Below, in pieces: positions 17,447-25,840 of a DNA stretch of 64,000 nt. The DNA is taken from assembly GCF_002911015.1 (NCBI RefSeq), contig NZ_KZ626881.1, positions 1 through 64,000 on the forward strand, read 5' to 3'. Position 1 is the first letter of the stretch; each line of letters begins with the position of its first letter. The translations under genes were made by a program, and so were the position numbers. The notes beneath the pieces are model-generated. The model was not told the origin of the DNA. It searched no databases and saw only the letters and a list, made by a program, of their open reading frames with translations. The stretch is from Streptomyces populi (GTDB lineage: Bacteria > Actinomycetota > Actinomycetes > Streptomycetales > Streptomycetaceae).

Positions 17447-19345
17447 TCACGCCTTGTGCCGCACGAACGCGAGGTGGACGAACGCCTCGCCCGTGCGTGG
17501 TGCCCGGGCCCATGACCGGGTGGTGAAGTTGCGGAGCCTGCCCCGGGTCAGCGCGAAACGGGGCAGGGAGAGGCCGAATTCTGTGTGCAGGGCTTCCAGT
17601 GCGCGCAGTTCGCCGTCACGTTCGGGAGCGTCCGGGCGGAACAGCCGTGCGGGGTCCAGGGCTTCGGGAATCGCTCCGGAGCGCTGGACCTGGGTACCCC
17701 GTACGGTGAACGCGTAGAGTTCCTCGCCCTGTTCGGCCACCGACAGGTGGAACGCCGCCGGGGTGCCGCCCGGAAACGGGCTCGCCGCCTCACGCCACAC
17801 CACCACCGCCCGGCCGAAGGACGAGGCCGCCACGGCGGGAGAGACGAACCGATCGCCCGGACGGCGGCTGGAGTGGCCGTCGAAGGCGAAGGCCCACCCT
17901 TCGGCGGTGCGGCCCACGGCGACCACCGCCCGGTCCTCCCAGGGCTCCACGTCCTCCCGCTCAGGGGACCTGAACGCCCGCCAGGACGCCAAGCGCATGT
18001 CCACGGGCGCGCTCAGCTCCGCGCCTTCCTCGCCGATCAGAGCGGGCAGACGAGCGGGGTCGACTCCCTCGGTCCAGACACAGCGGTACCCGTCGCGACC
18101 CTGCCCGTTCGCCGGGGGCTCCGCCAGCCAGACGAGCCCGGGCGGGTCGAGATCGGGTACCGGCTCGGGCGCGGCCCCCCTCTCCCCCGCCCGCGGCGTC
18201 GCCAGGATCTCCCGTCCCCGCTCCGGTGTGACCAGCGGCCCCAGGAACGGATCGGCGAGCAGGCCGACCGGCACGATCAGCAAAGGACCGGGCGCCCGCC
18301 ACAGCGGGAGCGCGTCCCGCAGCACCCGCCACGCCGCGTCCGTCCCACCCCAGCGGGCCAGCTCCCGGGCTTCGGCGACCGCCTGCCCCCACGGCCCGGG
18401 AGGCGCGTAGCGGTGGGTTCCCTCCCACATCGCGCCCAGGGTGTCCTCGGCGAACTTCCGGTCCACCCCGCAGGCGACCATCGTCGTGAGCCAGCGGCCG
18501 TCCTCCTCCCCGGGGCGCCGTCGGCGGTCGTCCGCCTGCGTCATGGCCTGCACGGGCAGGATCTCGGCCAGGTAGCGGGGGTCGGCCAGCAGGCTGCCGT
18601 AGTCCCGTGAGTCGTGCGGGGCCAGCAGGTGGCGGAGCTGGCCCAGCAGGACGGCACTGCGCGGGCGCCCGAAAGACCGAGCTTCCTCGAGCAGGGGCAG
18701 GGCCTCTTCGTACCGTCCGCGCAGGGCCAGCAGGCGGGCCTGGTCCACGTGGGCGTCCTGGGCGCGGGTGGTCGCGTTCATGAAGTCGGGCCGCTTCACC
18801 CGGTCGCCGTGGAAGCTGCGGTACATGGCCTCCATGTACGCGCGGAACGACGGGTACCGGTCCGGGAATTCGCCGCTCCAGCCCTTGTAGACGTACAGCG
18901 CCCACTCACCGTCCTCGTCGCGGTCACCCGGGTCGAGCAGGGCGTCCGACATGTCGGAGTCCGTCTCCAGCCGCAGCGCCCGCTGCCACATCCCGGCCAG
19001 CCGGACGTCCTCCTCGCTCGGGTCGTCGCCCAGGTTCTCCTGGTACACCGCGGTCATGCCGTGTGGATCCCGGCACCAGTCGATGTCGGCGACGCCGCCG
19101 AGCTGGTAGATCCCGGCCGTCTGGTCCACGTGCCACCCGTCGCTCACGGCCAGGAACTCACGGTAGGAGGGCGGCAGCCGCCGTCCCAACCGCTCCTCGG
19201 CCGCGGCGATCTCCGCTTCGTCCGCCCCGGGCCTGCCCAGGGGAACGGCGCTCTGCCCGCCGTCCTCGTCCCGGCCCGCACGCGGCACCCACTCCGCCTG
19301 CCAACGTCCCAGGAATTCAGTCCAGTCGAAAGATGCTCCGCTCAT
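17447..19345 (-). CDS. SMI1/KNR4 domain protein with long C-terminal region
   Basis: 632 residues. Residues about 45-165 form an SMI1/KNR4 (SUKH) domain: EAEIAAAEERLGRRLPPSYREFLAVSDGW, then a DWC and YRSF-type ending. In bacteria this domain is common in immunity proteins of polymorphic toxins. The following 450 residues are helix-repeat-like (ARLLALRGRYEEALPLLEEA resembles a TPR), ending in a domain I do not recognise. No toxin gene adjoins it. Soluble and probably cytoplasmic. Confidence 0.8.
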   Translation of the reverse strand: MSGASFDWTEFLGRWQAEWVPRAGRDEDGGQSAVPLGRPGADEAEIAAAEERLGRRLPPSYREFLAVSDGWHVDQTAGIYQLGGVADIDWCRDPHGMTAVYQENLGDDPSEEDVRLAGMWQRALRLETDSDMSDALLDPGDRDEDGEWALYVYKGWSGEFPDRYPSFRAYMEAMYRSFHGDRVKRPDFMNATTRAQDAHVDQARLLALRGRYEEALPLLEEARSFGRPRSAVLLGQLRHLLAPHDSRDYGSLLADPRYLAEILPVQAMTQADDRRRRPGEEDGRWLTTMVACGVDRKFAEDTLGAMWEGTHRYAPPGPWGQAVAEARELARWGGTDAAWRVLRDALPLWRAPGPLLIVPVGLLADPFLGPLVTPERGREILATPRAGERGAAPEPVPDLDPPGLVWLAEPPANGQGRDGYRCVWTEGVDPARLPALIGEEGAELSAPVDMRLASWRAFRSPEREDVEPWEDRAVVAVGRTAEGWAFAFDGHSSRRPGDRFVSPAVAASSFGRAVVVWREAASPFPGGTPAAFHLSVAEQGEELYAFTVRGTQVQRSGAIPEALDPARLFRPDAPERDGELRALEALHTEFGLSLPRFALTRGRLRNFTTRSWARAPRTGEAFVHLAFVRHKA

Positions 19346-19404
19346 GATCGGATGGTGTCACCGACCACTGACAAACCGTCCAGCCCTCGAGCACGCCCAC
19401 GGCC

Positions 19405-19832
19405 TCAGCGGTTCCGTCGGGGCCAGGGGGGCGGAGGTCGAGCGGGGAGGAGATCCATCCTCTCCTTGAGACGGGCCGACACCCGCAGCCGGGCGTCGTG
19501 ACCGTCTTGCAGACGGGCGTTCAGGCTCTCGATCTCCCTGTCCCGGTGCCAGTACACCGTCGGGCCGAGCGGAGCGGAGTCGTCGGCAGCGAGTTCTTGC
19601 GACAGCTGGATGAGGTTCGAAATGGCGTTCACGGAGCGGGCCGTGCGGATCGGCACGGCGCAGACGACGTTGCGTGTCGGCAGGGGGACCAGCGCGCCGT
19701 TGGGAAGTTCGACACTTCCCTCCAGGCCTCGTCCAGGTGGAGGGCCTGACTGGCGCCTGGCCGGCCGGGCCACGGGATCAGGGCCAGCTCGGGGCCGTTG
19801 CCGGCGATCAAAAGCCGCAGCCGGCGCCTCAT
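19405..19832 (-). pseudogene. hypothetical gene broken by a frameshift
   Basis: A start at 19832 (MRRRLRLLIAGNGPELALIPW) has GGAGG eight bases upstream and looks coding up to LHLDEAWRE near 19720. There the coding pattern moves to another frame and continues as GSVELPNGALVPLPTRNVV, then AISNLIQLSQELAADDSAP, to a stop at 19405. The remainder of each frame is Arg/Pro-rich noise. One base added or lost near 19715-19730 explains this. It may be a real mutation or a sequencing error. The family was not recognised. Confidence 0.45.
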
Positions 19833-19891
19833 GGCGACGACCTCCGCGGGCCCCGGCGCGAAGAACCCCTGAGGCCGTCCCGGCCGCGTGA

Positions 19892-20548
19892 TCAGGCGCT
19901 CTTCGCCGCCGGCGAACCGGCCGGACAGAGCTTGCGGGCGGCGGCACGCGCGGCGGCGTCCGTCTTCCCGGAGGGGCCCTCGGTCACGCGGTCACCGCAG
20001 GGCAGGAACCCGCCGCCGACCGTCTCCCACGTCACCACATGGCCCCGGACAGGCTTCGCGCCGCCCCGGCAGGTGTACGTGAAGTCGGCCTCGACCAGAC
20101 CGACGGAGTGCCACACGTAGTAGGGCCCCTCGAGACCCATGGTGTCGTAGTCGAAGTGGGAGGGGGTCTTCTCCGGCTCGGCCGGCTCCGAGGGGTCCCC
20201 GAGCGGCTCGCGCGTCCCCAGCCGCCGGCCCAGGGCCTTGATGGCGTCCGCCGCACGGACCCCGGGGCCCGTGGACGTCACGTGGGGCTTGTAGCTGACA
20301 CCCTTCAACGGCCTGATCACACCCGAGACGAAGTCCTTCTTCTTCGTGAGCGTGATCGGGTCGGCGAGCCCGGTCAGCCTCTGCTCGCGCACGATGCCGG
20401 ACCAGGCGTACGTGCCGTGCGCGCACGCGACGGCCTCGTGGTCCTTCTCGTCCCGGTCACCCGTGCCGCCGGCACAGGCGGCGGCGCCCAGGAGGAGGAC
20501 CGCCGTGGCGAGTCCCGTCGCGGTGTTCGTGAGTGTGCGCCGACGCAT
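19892..20548 (-). CDS. putative lipoprotein
   Basis: 218 residues from ATG 20548 (MRRRTLTNTATG). A positively charged N-terminus and hydrophobic stretch end in the lipobox LLLGAAAC, so the mature protein would begin at that Cys and be anchored to the outer face of the membrane. The mature part is hydrophilic with several Cys residues (VACAHGTYAW, YTCRGG, LPCGD), suggesting disulfides. No family recognised. The longer frame from 20614 is rejected because its extension is coded by a GTGTCCC tandem repeat. Confidence 0.7.
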   Translation of the reverse strand: MRRRTLTNTATGLATAVLLLGAAACAGGTGDRDEKDHEAVACAHGTYAWSGIVREQRLTGLADPITLTKKKDFVSGVIRPLKGVSYKPHVTSTGPGVRAADAIKALGRRLGTREPLGDPSEPAEPEKTPSHFDYDTMGLEGPYYVWHSVGLVEADFTYTCRGGAKPVRGHVVTWETVGGGFLPCGDRVTEGPSGKTDAAARAAARKLCPAGSPAAKSA

Positions 20549-20905
20549 GCCGTTCCCGTGCCCCTGTGTCCCCGTGTCCCCGTGTCCAGCGATGATCACC
20601 GGATACGTGGCCACACCCTACTTGCCGGTGCTCCCGGCGGTCGGGGGCCTGCCGCGGTTCCTTCGCGCGCCTCCCCGGAAAGTCCTCGTACCCGTGGACC
20701 GGGGCCCGGAGGAACGCCACCGCGGACGCGCCGGCCGGGCGGTGGCGCTGCCCGGCCGCGTTCTCCGGACCGGGACCGACGTCGGGTACGAGGGGGGAAG
20801 CCGCTCGTGAGGCTTCACTCGGCGCGGGGCCGACAGCGTTGCGGCGCTGTCCAGGACCGTGCGCCCGACCGCCGCCGTACCGCGCAGGCGGTCCGGGAGT
20901 GTGGG
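20549..20905. other. intergenic stretch, short tandem repeat only
   Basis: About 350 bp between the lipoprotein start and the ABC-F stop. A run of CCGTGTC-type units lies near 20560-20588. No gene is supported. Confidence 0.4.
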
Positions 20906-22552
20906 TCAGCGTCTGCGGCCACCGCTCAGTTCCAGCCTCTCTCCGGGGAAACGCTCGCGGAAACCACTGTCGTGCGAGACCGCGACCACCGCACCCGGGT
21001 ACGCCGCCAGTGCCGTCTCCAGGTCCTCGACCAGGTCGGGCGCCAGGTGGTTCGTCGGCTCGTCGAGTACGAGGAGGTCCGCGGGCCGGGTCACCAGGCG
21101 GGCGATCTGCAGCCGTCGCCGCTGGCCCGTGGACAGTGCCGTGACGGGGACGTGCAGGTCTTCCTCACGGAACAGGCCCAGTGCCAGCAACTGTTCGGCG
21201 TATTCCCGCGGCGGGCCGGGCCGTCCGGCCGTGAAGGCGGCGAGCAGCGGGAGCCGTGGGGAGTGGGCGGGCAGTTCCTGTTCCAGGTATCCGGTCCGGG
21301 CGGTACGGCGTGCTGTGCCCTCGTCCGGTTCCAGGCTGCCCGCCAGGACGCGCAGCAGGGTTGTCTTGCCCGCCCCGTTCTCGCCCGTGACCAGCAGCCG
21401 CTGCCCGGGGGTGACCGTCAGCAGCCCGTCGAGGCGCAGCCGTCCGCCGACCGCCACTCCCTCGAGTTCGACGAGCGGGTTCCCGGCGGTGTGCCCGTTG
21501 TCCGTCGCTGACAGTGCCGCCGTGAACCGCAGGGGTTTCGGGGGTGCCGTCACGGGGTTGCGCCGCAGGTGGGCCAGGCGTTCCCGGGCCGCCCGCACCT
21601 GTCCGCCGAGCTTGGCCTCGTGCGAGCGGCGGTGCTTGCCGAAGCCCTCGCCGGGGTCTCTGCCGGTGGTGGCCAGCCGTTTCCCGGCCGCTGCGACCAG
21701 TTCCTCGGTGTGGGTCACCTCCTGGAGCCAGTCCGCGTGTTCCTGTTCCGCGCGGCGCCGGGCGGAGGCCTTCGCGGCGCGGTAGCCGGCCCAGCCGTCG
21801 CCGTACCGGTGCACCGTGCGCGCGTCCCGGTCGACCTCGATGATCGTGGTGGCGATGCCTTCCAGGAAGCCGCGGTCGTGGGTGACCGCGACGACGGTGC
21901 CACGGTGCGCCCGCAGATGTTCCTCGAGCCAGCGCACGGCCGCCGCGTCGAGGTGGTTCGTCGGCTCGTCGAGGAGCAGCAGCTCGGGTGCGGCGGCCAG
22001 CACGCAGGCCAGCGCGAGGCGCGACTGCTCTCCGCCGGAGAGCGAGCCGAGCGCACGCTCGCGGGTGATCTCGGCGAGCCCGAGCCCGTGCAGGGCGACA
22101 TCCACGCGGATGTCCGCCTGGTATCCACCGCGTTCCTCATACGCGATCAGCAGCTCGCCGTAGGCGTCGAGTTCGTCCGGTGAGGCCTCGCCCAGGCTCT
22201 CCTCCGCGCTGTGGAGCAGGCGTTCCATCTCTCTCAGGTCGGCGAGGGCGAGATCGACGGCGTCCTGCACGGTGCGGTCCGGATCGAGGTCGAGGGTCTG
22301 GGCGAGGTGTCCCGTGCCGCCGGGGAAGCTGACAGTGATCTCTCCGGTGTCCGGCGCTTCGGCGGCGGCGAGCAGTCGCAGCAGTGTGGACTTGCCGGAG
22401 CCGTTCTCACCGATGACGGCGGCTCTCTCCCCGGGGCGGACGGTGAAGGAGACCTGGTCGAGGACAGCCCGCGTGCCGTAGGACTTGGTGACGTTCTTGA
22501 CGGACAACTGTGCCGTGGAAGCGGGCACGACGGTATGGGCGCGTTCGCGCAT
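20906..22552 (-). CDS. ABC-F family ATPase, antibiotic-resistance type
   Basis: 548 residues with two ABC domains and no membrane segment. Domain 1 has Walker A GENGSGKST, signature LSGGEQSRLALA and Walker B LLLDEPTNHLD. Domain 2 has GENGAGKTT, LSTGQRRRLQIA and LVLDEPTNHL. The linker around residues 255-330 is long and charged (ASARRRAEQEHADWLQ). This layout matches the ribosome-protecting ABC-F group (TlrC, OleB, LmrC and relatives), which displace drugs from the peptidyl-transferase centre or exit tunnel. An upstream leader ORF and RBS-sequestering stem support that role. The drug specificity cannot be read. Confidence 0.9.
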   Translation of the reverse strand: MRERAHTVVPASTAQLSVKNVTKSYGTRAVLDQVSFTVRPGERAAVIGENGSGKSTLLRLLAAAEAPDTGEITVSFPGGTGHLAQTLDLDPDRTVQDAVDLALADLREMERLLHSAEESLGEASPDELDAYGELLIAYEERGGYQADIRVDVALHGLGLAEITRERALGSLSGGEQSRLALACVLAAAPELLLLDEPTNHLDAAAVRWLEEHLRAHRGTVVAVTHDRGFLEGIATTIIEVDRDARTVHRYGDGWAGYRAAKASARRRAEQEHADWLQEVTHTEELVAAAGKRLATTGRDPGEGFGKHRRSHEAKLGGQVRAARERLAHLRRNPVTAPPKPLRFTAALSATDNGHTAGNPLVELEGVAVGGRLRLDGLLTVTPGQRLLVTGENGAGKTTLLRVLAGSLEPDEGTARRTARTGYLEQELPAHSPRLPLLAAFTAGRPGPPREYAEQLLALGLFREEDLHVPVTALSTGQRRRLQIARLVTRPADLLVLDEPTNHLAPDLVEDLETALAAYPGAVVAVSHDSGFRERFPGERLELSGGRRR

Positions 22553-22555
22553 GTG

Positions 22556-22630
22556 ACTTTCCCTGAGGATACGAAGTGTCTACGGGCAGCAGAAACGGCG
22601 GCGTCGGCCGTGCCCGGACTCAGAGAAAGT
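22556..22630 (-). promoter_or_regulatory. translational attenuator of the ABC-F gene
   Basis: On the transcript, ACUUUCUCUGAG (22630 to 22619, inside the leader ORF) can pair with CUCAGGGAAAGU (22567 to 22556): 11 Watson-Crick pairs plus one G-U. The second strand contains the AGGGAAAG ribosome site of the ABC-F gene, which begins four bases later. A nested hairpin with CGGGCA/TGCCCG arms (22583-22616) lies in the loop. A ribosome stalled in the leader ORF upstream of or on the first strand would free the site. Confidence 0.65.
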
Positions 22631-22684
22631 GGTAAAAGTCCATAACTCCACCATACCGAAATAAGAGATACCGCCTCTACTCAT
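22580..22684 (-). CDS. 34-codon leader peptide upstream of the ABC-F gene
   Basis: The ORF runs ATG 22684 to TAG 22580 and ends 27 bp before the ABC-F start. It reads MSRGGISYFGMVEL, then WTFTTFSESG and HGRRRRFCCP. Codon 14 is TTA, the rare codon read by the bldA tRNA in Streptomyces, and four consecutive Arg codons follow. Codon 11 is also ATG, so a 24-codon version is possible. Neither start has a good ribosome site, so leaderless initiation is possible. The first strand of the attenuator stem overlaps codons 19-22. No promoter was identifiable with confidence. Confidence 0.55.
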   Translation of the reverse strand: MSRGGISYFGMVELWTFTTFSESGHGRRRRFCCP

Positions 22685-22975
22685 ATACGTCACAGCGCCC
22701 GTGCCCCCACCCGAGCCCCCGTTCCGCAGCCGCGGGCCCAGGCGGCCGACAGTGCGTCCGAGCCTTGAGCCGAGGATCGTCGTGCCGGCGAGTCCCAGGC
22801 GCCTTCGGCGTTCCGGCGTCGGACGTCGCCCGGGGCTCACTCCCACCTGCTGCAGATCCTCGAGGACTACGCGGCAGTTGCCGTCACCCTCCCACCCGAC
22901 TCGGGCCGGAGTCTGCTCCGGCCCTGATCAGATGCCTCACCCGCAGACACGCCCAACGGCTTCGCCAGGGCCTTT
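22685..22975. other. upstream region of the ABC-F leader
   Basis: About 290 bp between the leader ORF and the HxlR stop. The first 80 bases before the leader are GC-rich, while the leader itself is markedly AT-richer. It presumably contains the ABC-F promoter, but no convincing -35/-10 pair is visible. Confidence 0.3.
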
Positions 22976-23338
22976 TCAGCCCGCCTTCTCCTCCGGCCCG
23001 CGAACGGCCTGCCGTTCGCGTCCCCAGGCGGCGAGCGGCTGGAGCGCGTCGTTGAGGCGCTTGCCGTCCTCGGTCAGTGAGTACTCGACGCGGGGCGGCA
23101 CCTCGTCGTAGGACACCCGGCGCACGACACCGTCCGCCTCCAACTCCCGCAAGTGGGAGGCCAGTACCTTCTCGGTGATCCCCGGGAGCAGTCGACGCAG
23201 TTCGCCGAAGCGGCGGCAGGGGTGCTCGTGGAGCGCCCAGAGGATCAGCACCTTCCACTTGCCGCCGATCACCTCCATCGCGGTGTCCATCCCGCAGACG
23301 TGTCCGTCCGGCCCGCCCGGCCGGTTCAGCGTCGCCAT
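22976..23338 (-). CDS. HxlR family transcriptional regulator
   Basis: 120 residues. It has the full HxlR pattern: CGMDTAMEVIGGKWKVLILW with the conserved Cys, RRFGELRRLLPGITEKVLASHLRELEADGVV, and the wing VPPRVEYSLTEDGKRL. It diverges from an imine-reductase-like gene with 96 bp between starts. A perfect 12-bp palindrome in the gap, 35 bp before the neighbour's start, is its probable operator. It likely represses the neighbour. Confidence 0.88.
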   Translation of the reverse strand: MATLNRPGGPDGHVCGMDTAMEVIGGKWKVLILWALHEHPCRRFGELRRLLPGITEKVLASHLRELEADGVVRRVSYDEVPPRVEYSLTEDGKRLNDALQPLAAWGRERQAVRGPEEKAG

Positions 23339-23388
23339 GCCCCACCCCTCCGACGTGCTCGCTCACCCCAGGGTAACCACCCACTCCG

Positions 23389-23400
23389 AAGTACGTACTT
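23389..23400. promoter_or_regulatory. HxlR operator palindrome
   Basis: AAGTACGTACTT, a perfect 12-bp palindrome. Paired GTAC elements are characteristic of several HxlR operators. Confidence 0.55.
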
Positions 23401-23434
23401 GATCACCTTTGGGCCGGTGAGCAGCCTTGTGGGC

Positions 23435-24316
23435 ATGACACAGCACACTGTCGAGAAGACCTCCGTCACCCTGCTGGGCCTCGGCGCGATGGGCACCGCG
23501 CTGGCCCGCACCTGGCTTGCCGCCGGCCACCCGCTCACCGTCTGGAACCGCACCCCGGCCCGCGCCGCGGCACTCGCCGCCGACGGTGCGGAAGTCGCGG
23601 ACACCGCCGCCGAGGCGGTCGCGGCGAACACCCTGATCGTCGTCTGCCTGCTGGACGACGCCTCGGTCGGCGAGGCGCTGGCCGGCACCGACCTGACCGA
23701 CAGGGACCTGGTCAACCTGACCACCAGCACCCCTGGCCAGGCCCGCGCTCGCGCCGAGTGGGCCCGCGAGCGCGGCGCCCGCCACCTGGACGGCGGAATC
23801 ATGGCCGTCCCTCCGATGATCGGCGTCCCGGAAGCCGGCGGCTACGTCTTCTACAGCGGCTCGCGGGAACTGTTCGAGCGACACCGGGAGACCCTGGCCG
23901 TCCCGGCCGGCACCACCTACGTCGGCGAGGACGCGGGCTTCGCGGCCCTGCACGACGTGGCCCTGCTCAGCGCCATGTACGGGATGTTTGCCGGTACCGC
24001 GCACGCCTTCGCCCTGATCCGCGGGGAGAACATCGACCCCGTCTCGTTCGCCCCGCTGCTCGCCGACTGGCTCGTCGCGATGGCCCCGGCGGTCCACCGG
24101 ACCGCCGACCAACTGCGCAGCGGCGATTACACCAAGGGAGTGGTCTCCGACCTCGCCATGCAGGTGGCCGGCACACCGGCCTTCCTGAGCACCGCCGAGC
24201 AGCAGGGTGTCAGCCCGGAACTGCTCAGCCCCTACTTCGAGCTGATGCGCCGCCGCCTGGCCGAGGGCGGTGGCGAGGAGGATCTGACGGGCGTGATCGA
24301 CCTGCTGACGCGCTGA
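23435..24316 (+). CDS. NAD(P)-dependent oxidoreductase, imine reductase-like
   Basis: 293 residues. The N-terminal Rossmann domain has VTLLGLGAMGTALARTWL and the NADPH-type WNRTPARA. LVNLTTSTPGQARARAEWA and GGIMAVPPMIGVPEAGGYVFYSGS follow, the signature of imine reductases and related beta-hydroxyacid dehydrogenases. The C-terminal helical domain has HDVALLSAMYG, where the Asp occupies the position of the proposed proton donor in imine reductases. The usual catalytic Lys of 3-hydroxyisobutyrate dehydrogenases is not seen. HxlR control suggests an inducible detoxification role. Confidence 0.85.
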   Translation: MTQHTVEKTSVTLLGLGAMGTALARTWLAAGHPLTVWNRTPARAAALAADGAEVADTAAEAVAANTLIVVCLLDDASVGEALAGTDLTDRDLVNLTTSTPGQARARAEWARERGARHLDGGIMAVPPMIGVPEAGGYVFYSGSRELFERHRETLAVPAGTTYVGEDAGFAALHDVALLSAMYGMFAGTAHAFALIRGENIDPVSFAPLLADWLVAMAPAVHRTADQLRSGDYTKGVVSDLAMQVAGTPAFLSTAEQQGVSPELLSPYFELMRRRLAEGGGEEDLTGVIDLLTR

Positions 24317-24485
24317 CCGGCCGCTCGCCACCGCAGAAGCGATCGTGCTGGTACCGGTCCTTGACGAGACGCTGCGGTCCGGCACGTTCACCACCGTCAG
24401 GAGTCCTTGCACAGCCCCGCTCGTACGGCTGAGTGCCGACGCGCGCATACGATGACGAAAGTCGATGCGAGAGCGGGGAGCGGGC

Positions 24486-24953
24486 ATGGCCGAGGACGGC
24501 GCTGTGGAACTCGTTCGTCTGGCCGATGGGGCGAGCAGCCTCGAGGTCCGGGTTCTCGGCCGGACGATGCCAGGGGTGTTGACCCTGCACGACCACCTCG
24601 ATGCGGAGATCGTCGTCACCAGCGGGTTCGCCCGGGGCCGTCTCGACGTGTGTCTGGCTCCGGACGACTTGGACGACTGGTCGCAGGTCCTGGAAGAGCT
24701 CGCGGCCGGACGGGATGCCGCCTGGATGGAAGACGGGCGCAACCCCCGGATCCGGTTCGAGCCGTCCCGCCGGGGAAGGGCTGCCGTGTTCACGGTGGAA
24801 GACGTCGCCGCGTCGGGGACATCCGTCAGTGTCCCGGTCCGCCTGGCCGAGGGATGGGCCGACGAGCACCTCGAACGGCTGCGGCGCGTCCGTGCCGCTT
24901 GGCCCCAGGAGGTTGTGGAGACCTCTCCGGGCACGTACGAGTGGCGGCGCTGA
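24486..24953 (+). CDS. DUF5959-like protein
   Basis: 155 residues. The start ELVRLADGASSLEVRVLGR and a central LAPDDLDDWSQVLEEL block match what I know of the small Streptomyces family DUF5959, of unknown function. Soluble, no signal peptide. ATG 24486 has GGGGAGCGGG before it and is preferred over ATG 24465. No neighbour suggests a role. Confidence 0.65.
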   Translation: MAEDGAVELVRLADGASSLEVRVLGRTMPGVLTLHDHLDAEIVVTSGFARGRLDVCLAPDDLDDWSQVLEELAAGRDAAWMEDGRNPRIRFEPSRRGRAAVFTVEDVAASGTSVSVPVRLAEGWADEHLERLRRVRAAWPQEVVETSPGTYEWRR

Positions 24954-25275
24954 GCCGTCGAGAACCGGCGCCGGGAGACGAGTGCGCGAGCCGCGGGTCG
25001 ACAGGCCGTCAGGATGCCGACCCGCAGACCCGCCGCCCTGTCAGGGACTCCCGGGACCCGCGCCGCAGGCAGGCCATGCCCGCGTGCACGGGTCGGGGTT
25101 CCCTTCGTCCGGAAACGGCCCGGGCCAGCTGTCGTCGCGGTGCACGCCGGCGGCGGAAGCGCTCCATCACGGAGACGGTGACAAGGCAGAGCCACTGAAA
25201 GCGAATTCGTGGTGTCGGTCCCACGGGGCCGGGCCGTGCCGCCCGGTTCCACTGGATCGGGGTCCTGTCCGTCGG
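24954..25275. other. intergenic stretch, nothing recognised
   Basis: About 320 bp of GC-rich sequence between DUF5959 and the MarR stop. All frames are Arg/Pro-rich and lack ribosome sites. Confidence 0.4.
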
Positions 25276-25731
25276 TCATGCCCCGGCGCCCGGCCGGCCG
25301 TGACGGCCCGCCTCGAGGGTCTCCCGGAGGGTGGCCAGGGTTGCGGCGATGCGGGTCAGATCGCCAGGGGGGACCGCCGCGGTCAGCGAGGCGAGTTGAC
25401 TTTCGACCACGGGGCGGGAAGCGGCCAGCAGCCTCTCCCCCTCGGCCGTGAGGCGGAGGACGGACGAGCGACGGTCCTCGGGATGCGCGACCCGCACGCA
25501 CCAGCCCGCGGCCGCCAGCCGGTCGACCGCCTTGCTGACGGCCCCCACAGTGATCGCCAGCTCGCCGACGATGTCGAGCACACGACACTCCGGCACCCTG
25601 TCGATGATTTCCAGAAACTCGAACTGCCCCAGCCCCAGGCCTTGTTCGGCGCGCAGCCGAGCACTCACCGCGTTGTAGAGCCGGGTCTCGACGCGGACGA
25701 GGTCGATGAAGACCGGGGTGACGTGACTCAC
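25276..25731 (-). CDS. MarR family transcriptional regulator
   Basis: 151 residues from a GTG start preceded by GGAGG with five bases between. It has the MarR winged-helix pattern: LGLGQFEFLEIIDRVPECRVLDIVGELAITVGAVSKAVDRLAAAG and the wing AHPEDRRSSVLRLTAEGERLL. Longer in-frame starts up to 26028 are rejected because they cross both operators. It diverges from an alpha/beta hydrolase; two palindromes in the 109-bp gap are probable binding sites. Confidence 0.88.
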   Translation of the reverse strand: MSHVTPVFIDLVRVETRLYNAVSARLRAEQGLGLGQFEFLEIIDRVPECRVLDIVGELAITVGAVSKAVDRLAAAGWCVRVAHPEDRRSSVLRLTAEGERLLAASRPVVESQLASLTAAVPPGDLTRIAATLATLRETLEAGRHGRPGAGA

Positions 25732-25745
25732 AATAACCTCCAGTA

Positions 25746-25759
25746 GATTCCCAGGAATC
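25746..25759. promoter_or_regulatory. MarR operator site 1
   Basis: GATTCC-CA-GGAATC, 15 bp before the MarR start. It shares its core with site 2, 49 bp away centre to centre. Confidence 0.6.
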
Positions 25760-25790
25760 ATCTTCTCCGGAATCTGGTTGGGTACGAACG

Positions 25791-25812
25791 GATGGATTCC
25801 CAGGAATCCATC
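25791..25812. promoter_or_regulatory. MarR operator site 2
   Basis: Ten-base arms GATGGATTCC and GGAATCCATC around CA. It lies 28 bp upstream of the hydrolase start, in its promoter region. Confidence 0.65.
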
Positions 25813-25840
25813 CTCGCATCCCGCCCCATGGAGGTCTGAC

